A DNA stretch of 18,448 nt, from the NCBI GenBank assembly GCA_030429685.1, contig JAUIEY010000016.1, forward strand, positions 1-18,448, given 5' to 3'. Positions 7,523 through 13,597 of the stretch are shown one piece after another. The notes beneath the pieces were generated by a model. That model worked only from the letters and a program-made list of their open reading frames with translations, did not search any database and was not told the origin of the DNA. The stretch comes from Gammaproteobacteria bacterium. Its GTDB lineage: Bacteria > Pseudomonadota > Gammaproteobacteria > Steroidobacterales > GCA-2729495. The position numbers and the translations under genes are program-made. Within the stretch, counting starts at the first letter, position 1, and each line of letters opens with the position of its first letter.

Positions 7523-8710
7523 ATGGAAACGTTCATAGCGAATTATATGCATGGCTTGCTGGATCTGAGTTTCTGGCAGCTCGTCGTGGTATCCATTGTC
7601 GGCATCCAGATATCGATGATGGCGGTCACCCTTTACCTGCACCGCGACCAGGCGCACCGGTCGATTGACCTGCACCCGTGGCTGCGGCATTTCTTCCGCT
7701 TCTGGATCTGGATGAATTCGGCCATGCACACTGACGAATGGGTCGCCGTGCACCGCAAGCATCATGCCCTGTGCGAGCGTGAAGGCGATCCGCACAGCCC
7801 GGTGGTGTTCGGCCTGAAGAAAGTGTTGCTCGAAGGCGCCGAGCTGTATCGCGCCGAAGCCGACAAGCGCGAGGTGGTGAAAAAGTATTCCCGCGGTACG
7901 CCGCGCGACCGCATCCAGCAGTTTTACTGGCGCTTTCCCAACGGCGGCATCGTGCTGCTGGTGCTGACCAGCCTGCTGCTGTTCGGCGTCAACGGCATCA
8001 TCATTCTCGGCATCCAGCTCATCACCATGCCGGTGTTTGCGGCCGGCGTGATCAATGGTCTTGGCCATCACAGCGGCTACCGCAATTTCGAAACCGCCGA
8101 CGCGTCCACTAACCTGACGCCGATTGCCTTCTGGATCGGCGGCGAAGAACTGCACAACAACCACCATGCGTTTCCGACTTCCGCCAAGTTTTCGGTGCAG
8201 TGGTGGGAGTTTGATATCGGCTGGCTGTACATCTGCCTGTTGCGCGCCCTGCGGCTGTGCCGGGTGCGGCGGCTGGCGCCGGCGCCGCGGCTCAGCAATG
8301 ACCGCACCGTCGACATGCAGACGCTGCAGGCGGTGCTGGTCAATCGCATGCACGTGCTGCGCGATTACACGCGCCATGTGACGCTGCCGGAACTGCGTGC
8401 CGAGCGGCTGTCCGACCGGGGCAATGCCCTGCTTGCCAAGGCCCGCAACGCACTGGTGCAACGGCCGGAACGCCTTGATGCCGTGGCGCGCCGGCGGCTG
8501 CATCACGTGCTGAACGACAATGACCGGTTGCGCCAGGTGCATGAACTGCGCGAAAAGCTGGTGCGGATCTGGGAGCAGGCGAATGTCAGCAATGCCGAGT
8601 TGCTGGCGCAGCTCAAAGCCTGGTGCGCCGAGGCCGAAGCCAGCGGCATCCAGTCGCTGGAAGAATTCGCGCTGCGCCTGCGCGGCTACATGCTGCAACC
8701 GGCGGTTTAA
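7523..8710 (+). CDS. desA: Membrane fatty-acid desaturase (DesA-type, delta-9)
   Basis: The protein has the three histidine boxes of di-iron membrane desaturases: HRDQAH at 40-45, HRKHH at 77-81 and HNNHH at 211-215, plus GHHSGYRN. Such enzymes insert a cis double bond into acyl chains using O2 and an electron donor. Hydrophobic stretches near residues 9-35 and 150-185 fit the membrane hairpins. The C-terminal region of about 140 residues (ending ...AEASGIQSLEEFALRLRGY...) is soluble and helical and, from memory, matches the tail of Pseudomonas aeruginosa DesA, also about 394 residues, which acts on phospholipid-bound acyl chains. Whether the substrate here is acyl-lipid or acyl-CoA cannot be read from the sequence. 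The ATG at 7523 lacks a good ribosome site; Met9 is an alternative start. The electron donor is not encoded nearby. Confidence 0.9.
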   Translation: METFIANYMHGLLDLSFWQLVVVSIVGIQISMMAVTLYLHRDQAHRSIDLHPWLRHFFRFWIWMNSAMHTDEWVAVHRKHHALCEREGDPHSPVVFGLKKVLLEGAELYRAEADKREVVKKYSRGTPRDRIQQFYWRFPNGGIVLLVLTSLLLFGVNGIIILGIQLITMPVFAAGVINGLGHHSGYRNFETADASTNLTPIAFWIGGEELHNNHHAFPTSAKFSVQWWEFDIGWLYICLLRALRLCRVRRLAPAPRLSNDRTVDMQTLQAVLVNRMHVLRDYTRHVTLPELRAERLSDRGNALLAKARNALVQRPERLDAVARRRLHHVLNDNDRLRQVHELREKLVRIWEQANVSNAELLAQLKAWCAEAEASGIQSLEEFALRLRGYMLQPAV

Positions 8711-8860
8711 GCTGCAGGCAGCGGGGTGAGCCTCGCAGGCGCTAACCGCCGTTTGTTTACTGATAAAGCCAGGCGGTGCGGCGGAACCGTTGACAGTACT
8801 TTGGAGGCCGCAGGCCGACGTACTGGCAATGGTTCCGGCGGAGCGTCGGGCTTTAATGCG
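8711..8860. other. Intergenic stretch after desA with long imperfect hairpin
   Basis: No convincing gene lies here. The plus-strand ORF that crosses the region runs through the terminator and has no ribosome site. The arms 8782-8799 and 8820-8837 can pair over 18 positions (16 Watson-Crick pairs, one G-U at 8789/8830 and one A-G mismatch at 8793/8826). The 20-nt loop contains two GGCC blocks that could form a small inner stem. No T-run follows the hairpin, so it is not an ordinary terminator. Confidence 0.7.
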
Positions 8861-8867
8861 CCAAACA

Positions 8868-8895
8868 AAAAAGCCCGCTTCGCAGCGGGCTTTTT
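8868..8895. terminator. Bidirectional rho-independent terminator between desA and rpmG
   Basis: A perfect 12-bp stem (AAAAAGCCCGCT at 8868-8879 with AGCGGGCTTTTT at 8884-8895) encloses a TCGC loop. The A/T flanks give a T-run on both strands, so it can end both the desaturase transcript and the rpmB-rpmG transcript that converges on it. Confidence 0.92.
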
Positions 8896-8921
8896 GATTC
8901 GCAACAACTTCAAAAGCGCGA

Positions 8922-9077
8922 TTATTTAATCTTCGCTTCCTTATACATGACATGCTTGCGCGCCACCGGATCGTACTTTTTGGTCTCCATTTTTTCCGGA
9001 TGCAGACGCTTGTTCTTGGCGGTGGTGTAGAAGTGACCGGTACCTGCCGACGAAACCAGACGAATCTTTTCTCTCAT
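8922..9077 (-). CDS. rpmG: 50S ribosomal protein L33
   Basis: This short gene encodes 51 residues beginning MREKIRLVSSAGTGHFYTT and ending YKEAKIK, which matches bacterial L33 nearly position by position. It lacks the four E. coli residues before the equivalent of IREK. No cysteine is present, so this is the zinc-free (C-minus) form. The ATG at 9077 has a strong AAGGAG ribosome site. It lies 11 bp after rpmB and is followed by a strong terminator, forming the conserved two-gene rpmB-rpmG operon. L33 is a large-subunit protein near the E site. Confidence 0.97.
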   Translation of the reverse strand: MREKIRLVSSAGTGHFYTTAKNKRLHPEKMETKKYDPVARKHVMYKEAKIK

Positions 9078-9088
9078 GGCGGTACTCC

Positions 9089-9325
9089 TTAAACCTTGAC
9101 GCCGCGCTTGCGGATGTCTTTCAGCACGGCATCAATGCCGACCTTGTCGATAATCCGCAGGCCTTTTTGCGACACGCGCAGTTTGACGTAGCGTTGCTCG
9201 CTCTCGACCCAGACGCGCTTGCTGTGCAGGTTGGGCAGGAAGCGGCGCCGCGTCTTGTTATTCGCGTGCGAGACGTTATTGCCGGACATTGGCCGTTTTC
9301 CGGTGACCTGGCAGACGCGGGACAT
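9089..9325 (-). CDS. rpmB: 50S ribosomal protein L28
   Basis: The 78-residue product starts MSRVCQVTGKRP and contains RRRFLPNLHSKRVWVESE, the L28 signature; the length equals that of E. coli L28. Only one cysteine (Cys5) is present, so it is the non-zinc form. The ATG at 9325 is chosen over the TTG two codons upstream because it gives the canonical N-terminus and has GAGG about 10 nt before it. It is the first gene of the rpmB-rpmG operon, under a well-formed promoter about 60-85 bp upstream. Confidence 0.97.
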   Translation of the reverse strand: MSRVCQVTGKRPMSGNNVSHANNKTRRRFLPNLHSKRVWVESEQRYVKLRVSQKGLRIIDKVGIDAVLKDIRKRGVKV

Positions 9326-9381
9326 TTGCAACCTCTTTAGAATCAGTATCTTATAATCGGCGGGTGCGCCGTGAGGCGCGT

Positions 9382-9410
9382 TTTATACCAGTCCGGGGCC
9401 TCTGAGGCAA
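9382..9410 (-). promoter_or_regulatory. Sigma70-type promoter of rpmB-rpmG
   Basis: On the minus strand, TTGCCT (plus 9405-9410) and TATAAA (plus 9382-9387) are separated by exactly 17 bp, 57 bp before the rpmB ATG. A small hairpin, GCGCC-N4-GGCGC (plus 9366-9379), would lie at the very 5' end of the transcript. Confidence 0.7.
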
Positions 9411-9436
9411 GGTTCCGGGCCGTTTTTCCAGCAATT

Positions 9437-10147
9437 TCAGAGCATTCCGCGGCTCGCCAGCGACACGCACTGGTTGTCGCCAATGACGAAATGATCCAGC
9501 AAACGGATGTCCACCAGTTCCAGCGCGTCGCGAATACGCCGGGTGATGAGCTGGTCCGACTGGCTGGGCTCCGCCACGCCGGACGGGTGATTGTGCGCCA
9601 GGATGACGGCCGCGGCATTGCGTGCCAGTGCCTGCTTGACGATTTCGCGCGGGTACACGGCAGCCGCGTCAATGGTGCCGCGGAACAGCTCGTCAAAAGC
9701 CAGCACCCGGTGGCGGTTATCCATGAACAGGCAACAGAACACCTCGTGCGGCCGGTCGCGCAGCGACGCCAGCAGGTATTCGCGCGAGTCGGCCGGCGAA
9801 CCGATGGTGACGCCGGGCCGCAGCCGCTCGCGCACAAAGCGCGCGCCGCACTCCCGCGCGGCCAGCAGCCGGGCCGCCTTGGCCGGCCCCATGCCGGCAA
9901 CCTGGCAGAGTTCCCGGGGTTGCGCATTAAGGGTGCCGCGCACCCCGCCGAAACGATCCAGCAACACCCGCGCCAGTTCCACCGCGCTGATGCCGCGGGC
10001 GCCCTGACCGAGCAGCACCGCGAGCAGTTCGGCGTCGGCCAGTTGCCGTGCGCCGTCACCGTGCTGGCTGGCGCCGGCCAGCAGCCGTTCACGCGGTTTG
10101 TCGGCAGCCGGCCAGGCGGAGAGCGGCAGGGGATTCATGCAGTTCAT
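9437..10147 (-). CDS. radC: RadC family JAB/MPN-domain protein
   Basis: The 236-residue protein has the RadC architecture. The N-terminal part holds a UPF0758 helical segment (PRERLLA...LADAELLAVLLGQG) with a helix-hairpin-helix (LCQVAGMGPAKAARLLAA). The C-terminal MPN/JAMM domain carries the metal-binding motif HNHPSG and, eight residues on, an Asp (SQSDQLI). It was named a DNA repair protein, but its molecular role is unsettled; the JAMM motif suggests a metal-dependent hydrolase. Two starts are possible, ATG at 10147 or 10138, neither with a ribosome site. It is transcribed away from coaBC, with 127 bp between, and lies upstream of rpmB in the same direction, an arrangement shared with pseudomonads and E. 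coli. Confidence 0.93.
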   Translation of the reverse strand: MNCMNPLPLSAWPAADKPRERLLAGASQHGDGARQLADAELLAVLLGQGARGISAVELARVLLDRFGGVRGTLNAQPRELCQVAGMGPAKAARLLAARECGARFVRERLRPGVTIGSPADSREYLLASLRDRPHEVFCCLFMDNRHRVLAFDELFRGTIDAAAVYPREIVKQALARNAAAVILAHNHPSGVAEPSQSDQLITRRIRDALELVDIRLLDHFVIGDNQCVSLASRGML

Positions 10148-10199
10148 TATGTCGCCGCGGCAAGCCGCCGGTCAGCGCGGAAACTCGCCAATGCCGCGA

Positions 10200-10221
10200 C
10201 ATATGTTTCCCGGCACATATG
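10200..10221. repeat. Inverted repeat CATATGT-N8-ACATATG between radC and coaBC
   Basis: The 7-bp arms (10200-10206 and 10215-10221) are perfect complements with an 8-bp spacer. ACATATG also occurs as a direct repeat at 10199-10205 and 10215-10221. Its position in a divergent intergenic region fits an operator for an unknown dimeric regulator, but no candidate regulator is visible. Confidence 0.5.
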
Positions 10222-10239
10222 CCCGTGACAGATAATCAT

Positions 10240-10267
10240 TTGGTCCGCCCGGCAGCGCGTTTAGAAT
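10240..10267 (+). promoter_or_regulatory. Possible coaBC promoter
   Basis: TTGGTC (10240-10245) and TAGAAT (10262-10267) have a 16-bp spacer. Transcription would start almost at the coaBC ATG (10275), giving a leaderless or nearly leaderless mRNA, consistent with the poor ribosome site there. The match is moderate. Confidence 0.35.
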
Positions 10268-10274
10268 AAAAGCC

Positions 10275-11480
10275 ATGAGTGAACTGCAGGGGCGCAGGGT
10301 GCTGCTCGGTGTGACCGGGAGCATCGCCGCCTATAAAAGTCCCGACATTGTGCGCCGGCTCCGGGAGCAGGGTGCCGAAGTGCGCGTGGTGCTGACCGCG
10401 AGCGCCGAGAAACTGGTATCGCCGACGGTGTTTCAGGCCGTGTCGGGCGAACCGGTGCGCGGCGACATCTGGGATGAAAAAGCCGAAGCTGCCATGGGTC
10501 ACATTGAACTGGCGAAGTGGGCCGACATCATTCTGATCGCGCCGGCCACCGCCAATGTGATTGCCCGACTTGCCGGCGGCACGGCGGACAATCTGCTGAC
10601 CACGCTGGTGCTGGCCAGCGACGCGCGCCTGGTGCTGGCGCCGTCAATGAACCAGGCCATGTGGGCCGACCCGGCCACGCAGGCGAATTGCGAATTGTTG
10701 CGGCAGCGGCAGGCGCTGTTTATCGGTCCGGCTTCCGGTGATCAGGCCTGCGGCGATGTCGGCCCCGGGCGCATGTCGGAACCGGCCGAGATCGTCAACC
10801 GGCTGCGGCGCGGTGGCGCCGACGGCGCGCTGCAGGGTTTGAAAGTGGTGGTTACGGCGGGGCCGACCCGCGAGCCGATTGATCCGGTGCGGTTTGTCAG
10901 CAACCGCAGCTCCGGCAAGATGGGTTTTGCGGTGGCCAAAGCCGCCGCCGCGGCAGGCGCGCGCGTTACGCTGGTGGCCGGTCCGGTCAGCCTCGCGACA
11001 CCGTCGGGTGTGGAACGCATTGATACCGAAACCACGCAGCAAATGTTTGACGCGACCATGGCGGAAATCGGCGACGCCGACATCTACATTGGAGCGGCGG
11101 CGATTGCGGATTACCGCCCGCAGCATCCGGCGCAGCAGAAGATCAAGAAATCTGCCGACACCTTTGAACTGGTCATGGTGAAGTCACCGGATCTGCTGGC
11201 CAGCATCGCGGCACTGGACGATGCACCGTTCACGGTGGGCTTTGCCGCGGAAACGGAAAAGCTGGAAGAACACGCCACCATCAAGCTGGAGCGCAAGCAG
11301 CTCGATATGATCATTGCCAACCTGGTGGGTACCAACCTGTGTTTCGATGCCGATGACAATGAAGTGGTGGTGCTGTGGCCGGGTGGCCGCCAGCCTTTTC
11401 CCCGACTGTCCAAGCAGGATCTGGCGCGGCAACTGGTGGATACCATCGCGGCGCGTTATCGTGCCCGGCAACCGGCCTGA
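10275..11480 (+). CDS. coaBC: Bifunctional phosphopantothenoylcysteine synthetase/decarboxylase CoaBC
   Basis: The N-terminal CoaC half is a flavoprotein that decarboxylates phosphopantothenoylcysteine; the C-terminal CoaB half makes that compound from phosphopantothenate, cysteine and CTP. CoaC shows the start GVTGSIAAYK, the catalytic His76 (MGHIELAKWAD), the PSMNQAMW motif and the active-site Cys159 in ACGDVGPGRM. CoaB shows GPTREPIDPVRFVSNRSSGKMG, a variant of the AAVADYRP motif (AAAIADYRP) and KIKKSAD with the conserved lysine region. The 401 residues are typical. The ATG at 10275 lacks a strong ribosome site. It is followed by dut 27 bp downstream, the conserved dfp-dut pair. Together with coaD in the same window, three consecutive enzymatic steps of the CoA pathway are covered. 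Confidence 0.97.
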   Translation: MSELQGRRVLLGVTGSIAAYKSPDIVRRLREQGAEVRVVLTASAEKLVSPTVFQAVSGEPVRGDIWDEKAEAAMGHIELAKWADIILIAPATANVIARLAGGTADNLLTTLVLASDARLVLAPSMNQAMWADPATQANCELLRQRQALFIGPASGDQACGDVGPGRMSEPAEIVNRLRRGGADGALQGLKVVVTAGPTREPIDPVRFVSNRSSGKMGFAVAKAAAAAGARVTLVAGPVSLATPSGVERIDTETTQQMFDATMAEIGDADIYIGAAAIADYRPQHPAQQKIKKSADTFELVMVKSPDLLASIAALDDAPFTVGFAAETEKLEEHATIKLERKQLDMIIANLVGTNLCFDADDNEVVVLWPGGRQPFPRLSKQDLARQLVDTIAARYRARQPA

Positions 11481-11507
11481 GCTGCCGACCAACCCGAGGA
11501 GATCCGT

Positions 11508-11969
11508 GTGAGCCGCCGCAAAGTACAGCTGAAGATTCTTGACCCGCGTATCGGCCGTGATATTCCGTTACCCGCGCATGCTACTGACGGCTCGGCCGGC
11601 GTTGATTTGCGCGCCTGTCTGGACGCCACGCTGACTATTGCTCCGGGTCAGACCGAACTGATTCCCACCGGCCTGTCGGTCTACATCGAGGACCCGGGGC
11701 TGGCGGCGATGATTCTGCCGCGTTCGGGGCTGGGCCATAAGCACGGCATCGTGCTGGGTAACCTGGTCGGACTGATTGACAGCGATTACCAGGGGCAGCT
11801 TTTTGTTTCCTGCTGGAATCGTGGCACCGAACCCTATGCGCTTGAGCCGGGCGAGCGTCTCGCACAGATGGTTATTGTGCCGGTGGTGCAGGCCGATTTT
11901 GAAATCGTCACGGATTTTGTCGCCAGCGAGCGCGGGGCAGGTGGATTCGGACATACGGGTACAGGCTGA
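11508..11969 (+). CDS. dut: Deoxyuridine 5'-triphosphate nucleotidohydrolase (dUTPase)
   Basis: dUTPase hydrolyses dUTP to dUMP and pyrophosphate, keeping uracil out of DNA and feeding thymidylate synthesis. All five trimeric dUTPase motifs are visible: ATDGSAGVDLRA, PRSGLGHKHG, GLIDSDYQGQLFVSCWNRG, ERLAQMV and the C-terminal P-loop-like ERGAGGFGHTG. The 153 residues match the family. The start is GTG at 11508 (an overlapping GTG lies two bases upstream in another frame), with AGGAG just before it. It follows coaBC by 27 bp and is probably co-transcribed. Just downstream, in the same frame and past the TGA, a degenerate second copy of the last ten codons is present (11991-12020). Confidence 0.97.
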   Translation: MSRRKVQLKILDPRIGRDIPLPAHATDGSAGVDLRACLDATLTIAPGQTELIPTGLSVYIEDPGLAAMILPRSGLGHKHGIVLGNLVGLIDSDYQGQLFVSCWNRGTEPYALEPGERLAQMVIVPVVQADFEIVTDFVASERGAGGFGHTGTG

Positions 11970-11990
11970 GTCTGCACTCCGCACCAAGTG

Positions 11991-12020
11991 GGTGGATTCG
12001 GCCACACAGGAAACGGCTGA
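11991..12020 (+). pseudogene. Degenerate second copy of the dut 3' end
   Basis: Read in the dut frame after its stop, 16 codons follow before another TGA, and the last ten spell GGFGHTGNG and stop, against GGFGHTGTG and stop in dut (11940-11969). The DNA matches at 24 of 30 positions. Four of the six differences are synonymous third-position changes and the other two sit in the one replaced codon (Thr to Asn). No homology to dut is visible upstream of GGFG. This looks like the tail of a diverged dut allele left by recombination. Confidence 0.7.
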
Positions 12021-12071
12021 TCAGGCCCTTTGCAGGGGTACAGGGGGGCGCTCCCTGAACGGCACAACGCA

Positions 12072-12095
12072 AATAAATTCCGGTGTCTGACACCA
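12072..12095 (-). repeat. 24-bp palindrome-containing repeat, copy B
   Basis: This copy is identical to that at 6666-6689 but inverted. It contains the GGTGTC-A-GACACC palindrome (centre at 12088) followed on the minus strand by GGAATTTATT. It lies 5 bp past the stop of the minus-strand DUF4124 gene, between that gene and the converging dut. The adjacent 12021-12071 stretch has two short GC hairpins (around 12027-12038 and 12040-12056) without T-runs and no gene. Confidence 0.85.
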
Positions 12096-12099
12096 GGCG

Positions 12100-12768
12100 T
12101 TAATTGTTATGCGTCAGGCCCTGCAGTTCCATGAAGCGTTTGATGTCGGCGGCAAATTTCTGCTGCACCTGTTTGCTCTCATCCCGGGACTTGGCCAGGT
12201 TCTTCTCATACAGAAGAATTGAGTTCAGGGTTTCCGACAGTTCGCGCGCCAGTTTTTCATCAATCGGCGGCGCATTGGTTTCGGCGCTGTAAGGGCTGAA
12301 GCGTTGTGCTTCGCGTTCCAGTTTGATCAGTTTGGCGCGCAGGTTATCGAGGTACTTTTGCGTAATGCGGATCTGGCCGCCGAGCAGTTCGACGCGCCGG
12401 TCACGCAGCGCCTCGATTTCCTCTACCGACAAATAGGTACTGAGCAGCACCTTGTCGCGAATGGCGGCCTGCCGCAGGGCTTCGGCAGCTTCGGCTTCGA
12501 TCCGCGCCTGTTCGCGGCGCGCGGCCAGTTGTGCGGGGGTGAGTTCACCGGACACCGATTCGATTGCCACGCCCTGCCTGTTCAGAACCTCGTGGCCCTG
12601 ACCGGCATGTTCCGGCGGCACATAATCACCGTAGTGCTGCGCACCGCTTTTGTCCTTCCAGCGGTACACCCGGGTGTCATCTTCCTTGGCAGTCGCCGGC
12701 ACGCTGCACGCCAGTCCGAAGACCGCGAGGCTCAGCAAACCGCCAATAATTCCTTTCCTGCTTTGCAT
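12100..12768 (-). CDS. DUF4124 domain protein, secreted, coiled coil
   Basis: The function is unknown. The 222-residue product begins with a Sec signal peptide (MQSRKGIIGGLLSLAVFGLACSVPATA, likely cleaved after ATA). The DUF4124 domain follows (residues about 33-52: VYRWKDKSGAQHYGDYVPPE), a short beta motif found in many periplasmic gammaproteobacterial proteins. The rest is long, charged and helical (about 75-215), consistent with a coiled coil. The LAC in the signal could be read as a weak lipobox (LACS), but the clear ATA cleavage site downstream favours a soluble periplasmic protein. The upstream purine stretch GGAAAGG lies 8-14 nt before the ATG. It is downstream of pyrE in the same direction with 130 bp between, including a hairpin at 12795-12812. 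Confidence 0.82.
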   Translation of the reverse strand: MQSRKGIIGGLLSLAVFGLACSVPATAKEDDTRVYRWKDKSGAQHYGDYVPPEHAGQGHEVLNRQGVAIESVSGELTPAQLAARREQARIEAEAAEALRQAAIRDKVLLSTYLSVEEIEALRDRRVELLGGQIRITQKYLDNLRAKLIKLEREAQRFSPYSAETNAPPIDEKLARELSETLNSILLYEKNLAKSRDESKQVQQKFAADIKRFMELQGLTHNN

Positions 12769-12794
12769 GGGGCGCCCTTTCCACTCATGTCAGC

Positions 12795-12812
12795 ATCGGG
12801 ACCGCTCCCGAT
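12795..12812. repeat. Short perfect hairpin upstream of the DUF4124 gene
   Basis: ATCGGGA (12795-12801) and TCCCGAT (12806-12812) pair perfectly around a CCGC loop, about 27 bp before the DUF4124 ATG. There is no T-run on either strand. It could be an operator or a leader hairpin; nothing more can be said. Confidence 0.5.
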
Positions 12813-12898
12813 TACATAAGAGGATTATTCCCATTCGGGCGGCCGGGAACCGTGACGCAGGTCAGGTTTAGCGTGTCCGGCGCGGCCGGGCGGGGCGC

Positions 12899-13540
12899 TT
12901 AGCCGACCCCGTAGCGGTCCCGGTAGGCCAGCACAGATTCCAGATAACCTTCTGAATTTTTTGCGCTTTTTAGGTGGTCAATCAAATCTGCCAGGCGGAT
13001 GATGCTGAATACCGGGATGCCGTAGCCGCTTTCGACCTCCTGCACCGCCGACTGCTCGCCGCTGCCCTTTTCCTGCCGGTCGAGGGCCAGCAGCACGCCG
13101 GCCGGCTTGCCGCCGGCAGCCGTGATGATGTCAATCGCTTCGCGGATAGCCGTGCCGGCGGTGATGACGTCATCAATGATCAGCACCTTGTCGGTGACCG
13201 CTGCGCCCACAATCGAGCCGCCTTCACCGTGCGCCTTGGCTTCTTTGCGATTGAAGCAGTAGGGCAGGTCGCGACCGTGCTCACTGAGGGCGGCCGCGGC
13301 CAGCGCGGCCAGCGGGATGCCCTTGTAGGCGGGTCCGAACAGTGTGTCGAAATCCGCGCCGGATTCGATGGCTGCGTCGGCATAGCAACGGCCGAGAATA
13401 GCCGCCGCCCTGCCGGATGAAAACAGCCCGGAATTAAAAAAATACGGGCTCAACCGGCCCGACTTCAGTTCGAACTCGCCAAACCTGAGTGCGCCGACTT
13501 CGAGGGCGAGGTCGATGAATGTTTTCTTGTAGGCCTGCAT
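12899..13540 (-). CDS. pyrE: Orotate phosphoribosyltransferase PyrE
   Basis: PyrE joins orotate to PRPP to form OMP in pyrimidine synthesis. From the ATG at 13540 the protein is 213 residues, the E. coli length, and starts MQAYKKTFIDLALEVGALRF. It has SGRLSPYFFNSG, FGPAYKGIPLAA and the PRPP-binding motif VLIIDDVITAGTA. The open frame extends upstream for over 200 codons, but that part is antisense to the exonuclease gene and not conserved, so 13540 is right although it lacks a ribosome site. It is divergent from the exonuclease III gene (57 bp between starts), matching the pyrE-crc arrangement of pseudomonads. Confidence 0.97.
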   Translation of the reverse strand: MQAYKKTFIDLALEVGALRFGEFELKSGRLSPYFFNSGLFSSGRAAAILGRCYADAAIESGADFDTLFGPAYKGIPLAALAAAALSEHGRDLPYCFNRKEAKAHGEGGSIVGAAVTDKVLIIDDVITAGTAIREAIDIITAAGGKPAGVLLALDRQEKGSGEQSAVQEVESGYGIPVFSIIRLADLIDHLKSAKNSEGYLESVLAYRDRYGVG

Positions 13541-13597
13541 GAAAAGTATCTGTCCGGTCCGGCTGTGCCACCAGGTTGAGGCTGGTAGAGTATCGCA

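Noticed and set aside
8711..8860. Integron attC-like site suggested by the hairpin after desA
   Set aside because: The arms lack the conserved attC R-box ends (GTTRRRY / RYYYAAC) at the right places, and no integrase or cassette structure is present.
8726..8929. A 67-residue plus-strand ORF after desA
   Set aside because: It crosses the large hairpin and the bidirectional terminator, overlaps the rpmG stop and has no ribosome site or motif.
7487..8953. A 488-codon open frame on the minus strand covering the whole desaturase gene
   Set aside because: It is antisense to a well-supported enzyme with three histidine boxes, and it runs across the terminator into rpmG. Its composition (Gln, His, Ala, Pro, Arg) is that of a reverse-frame shadow in GC-rich DNA.
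11970..12020. Programmed read-through of the dut TGA producing an extended dUTPase
   Set aside because: The TGA is followed by G, there is no visible stimulatory structure or selenocysteine-type hairpin, and dut is already complete; a recombination remnant is the simpler reading.
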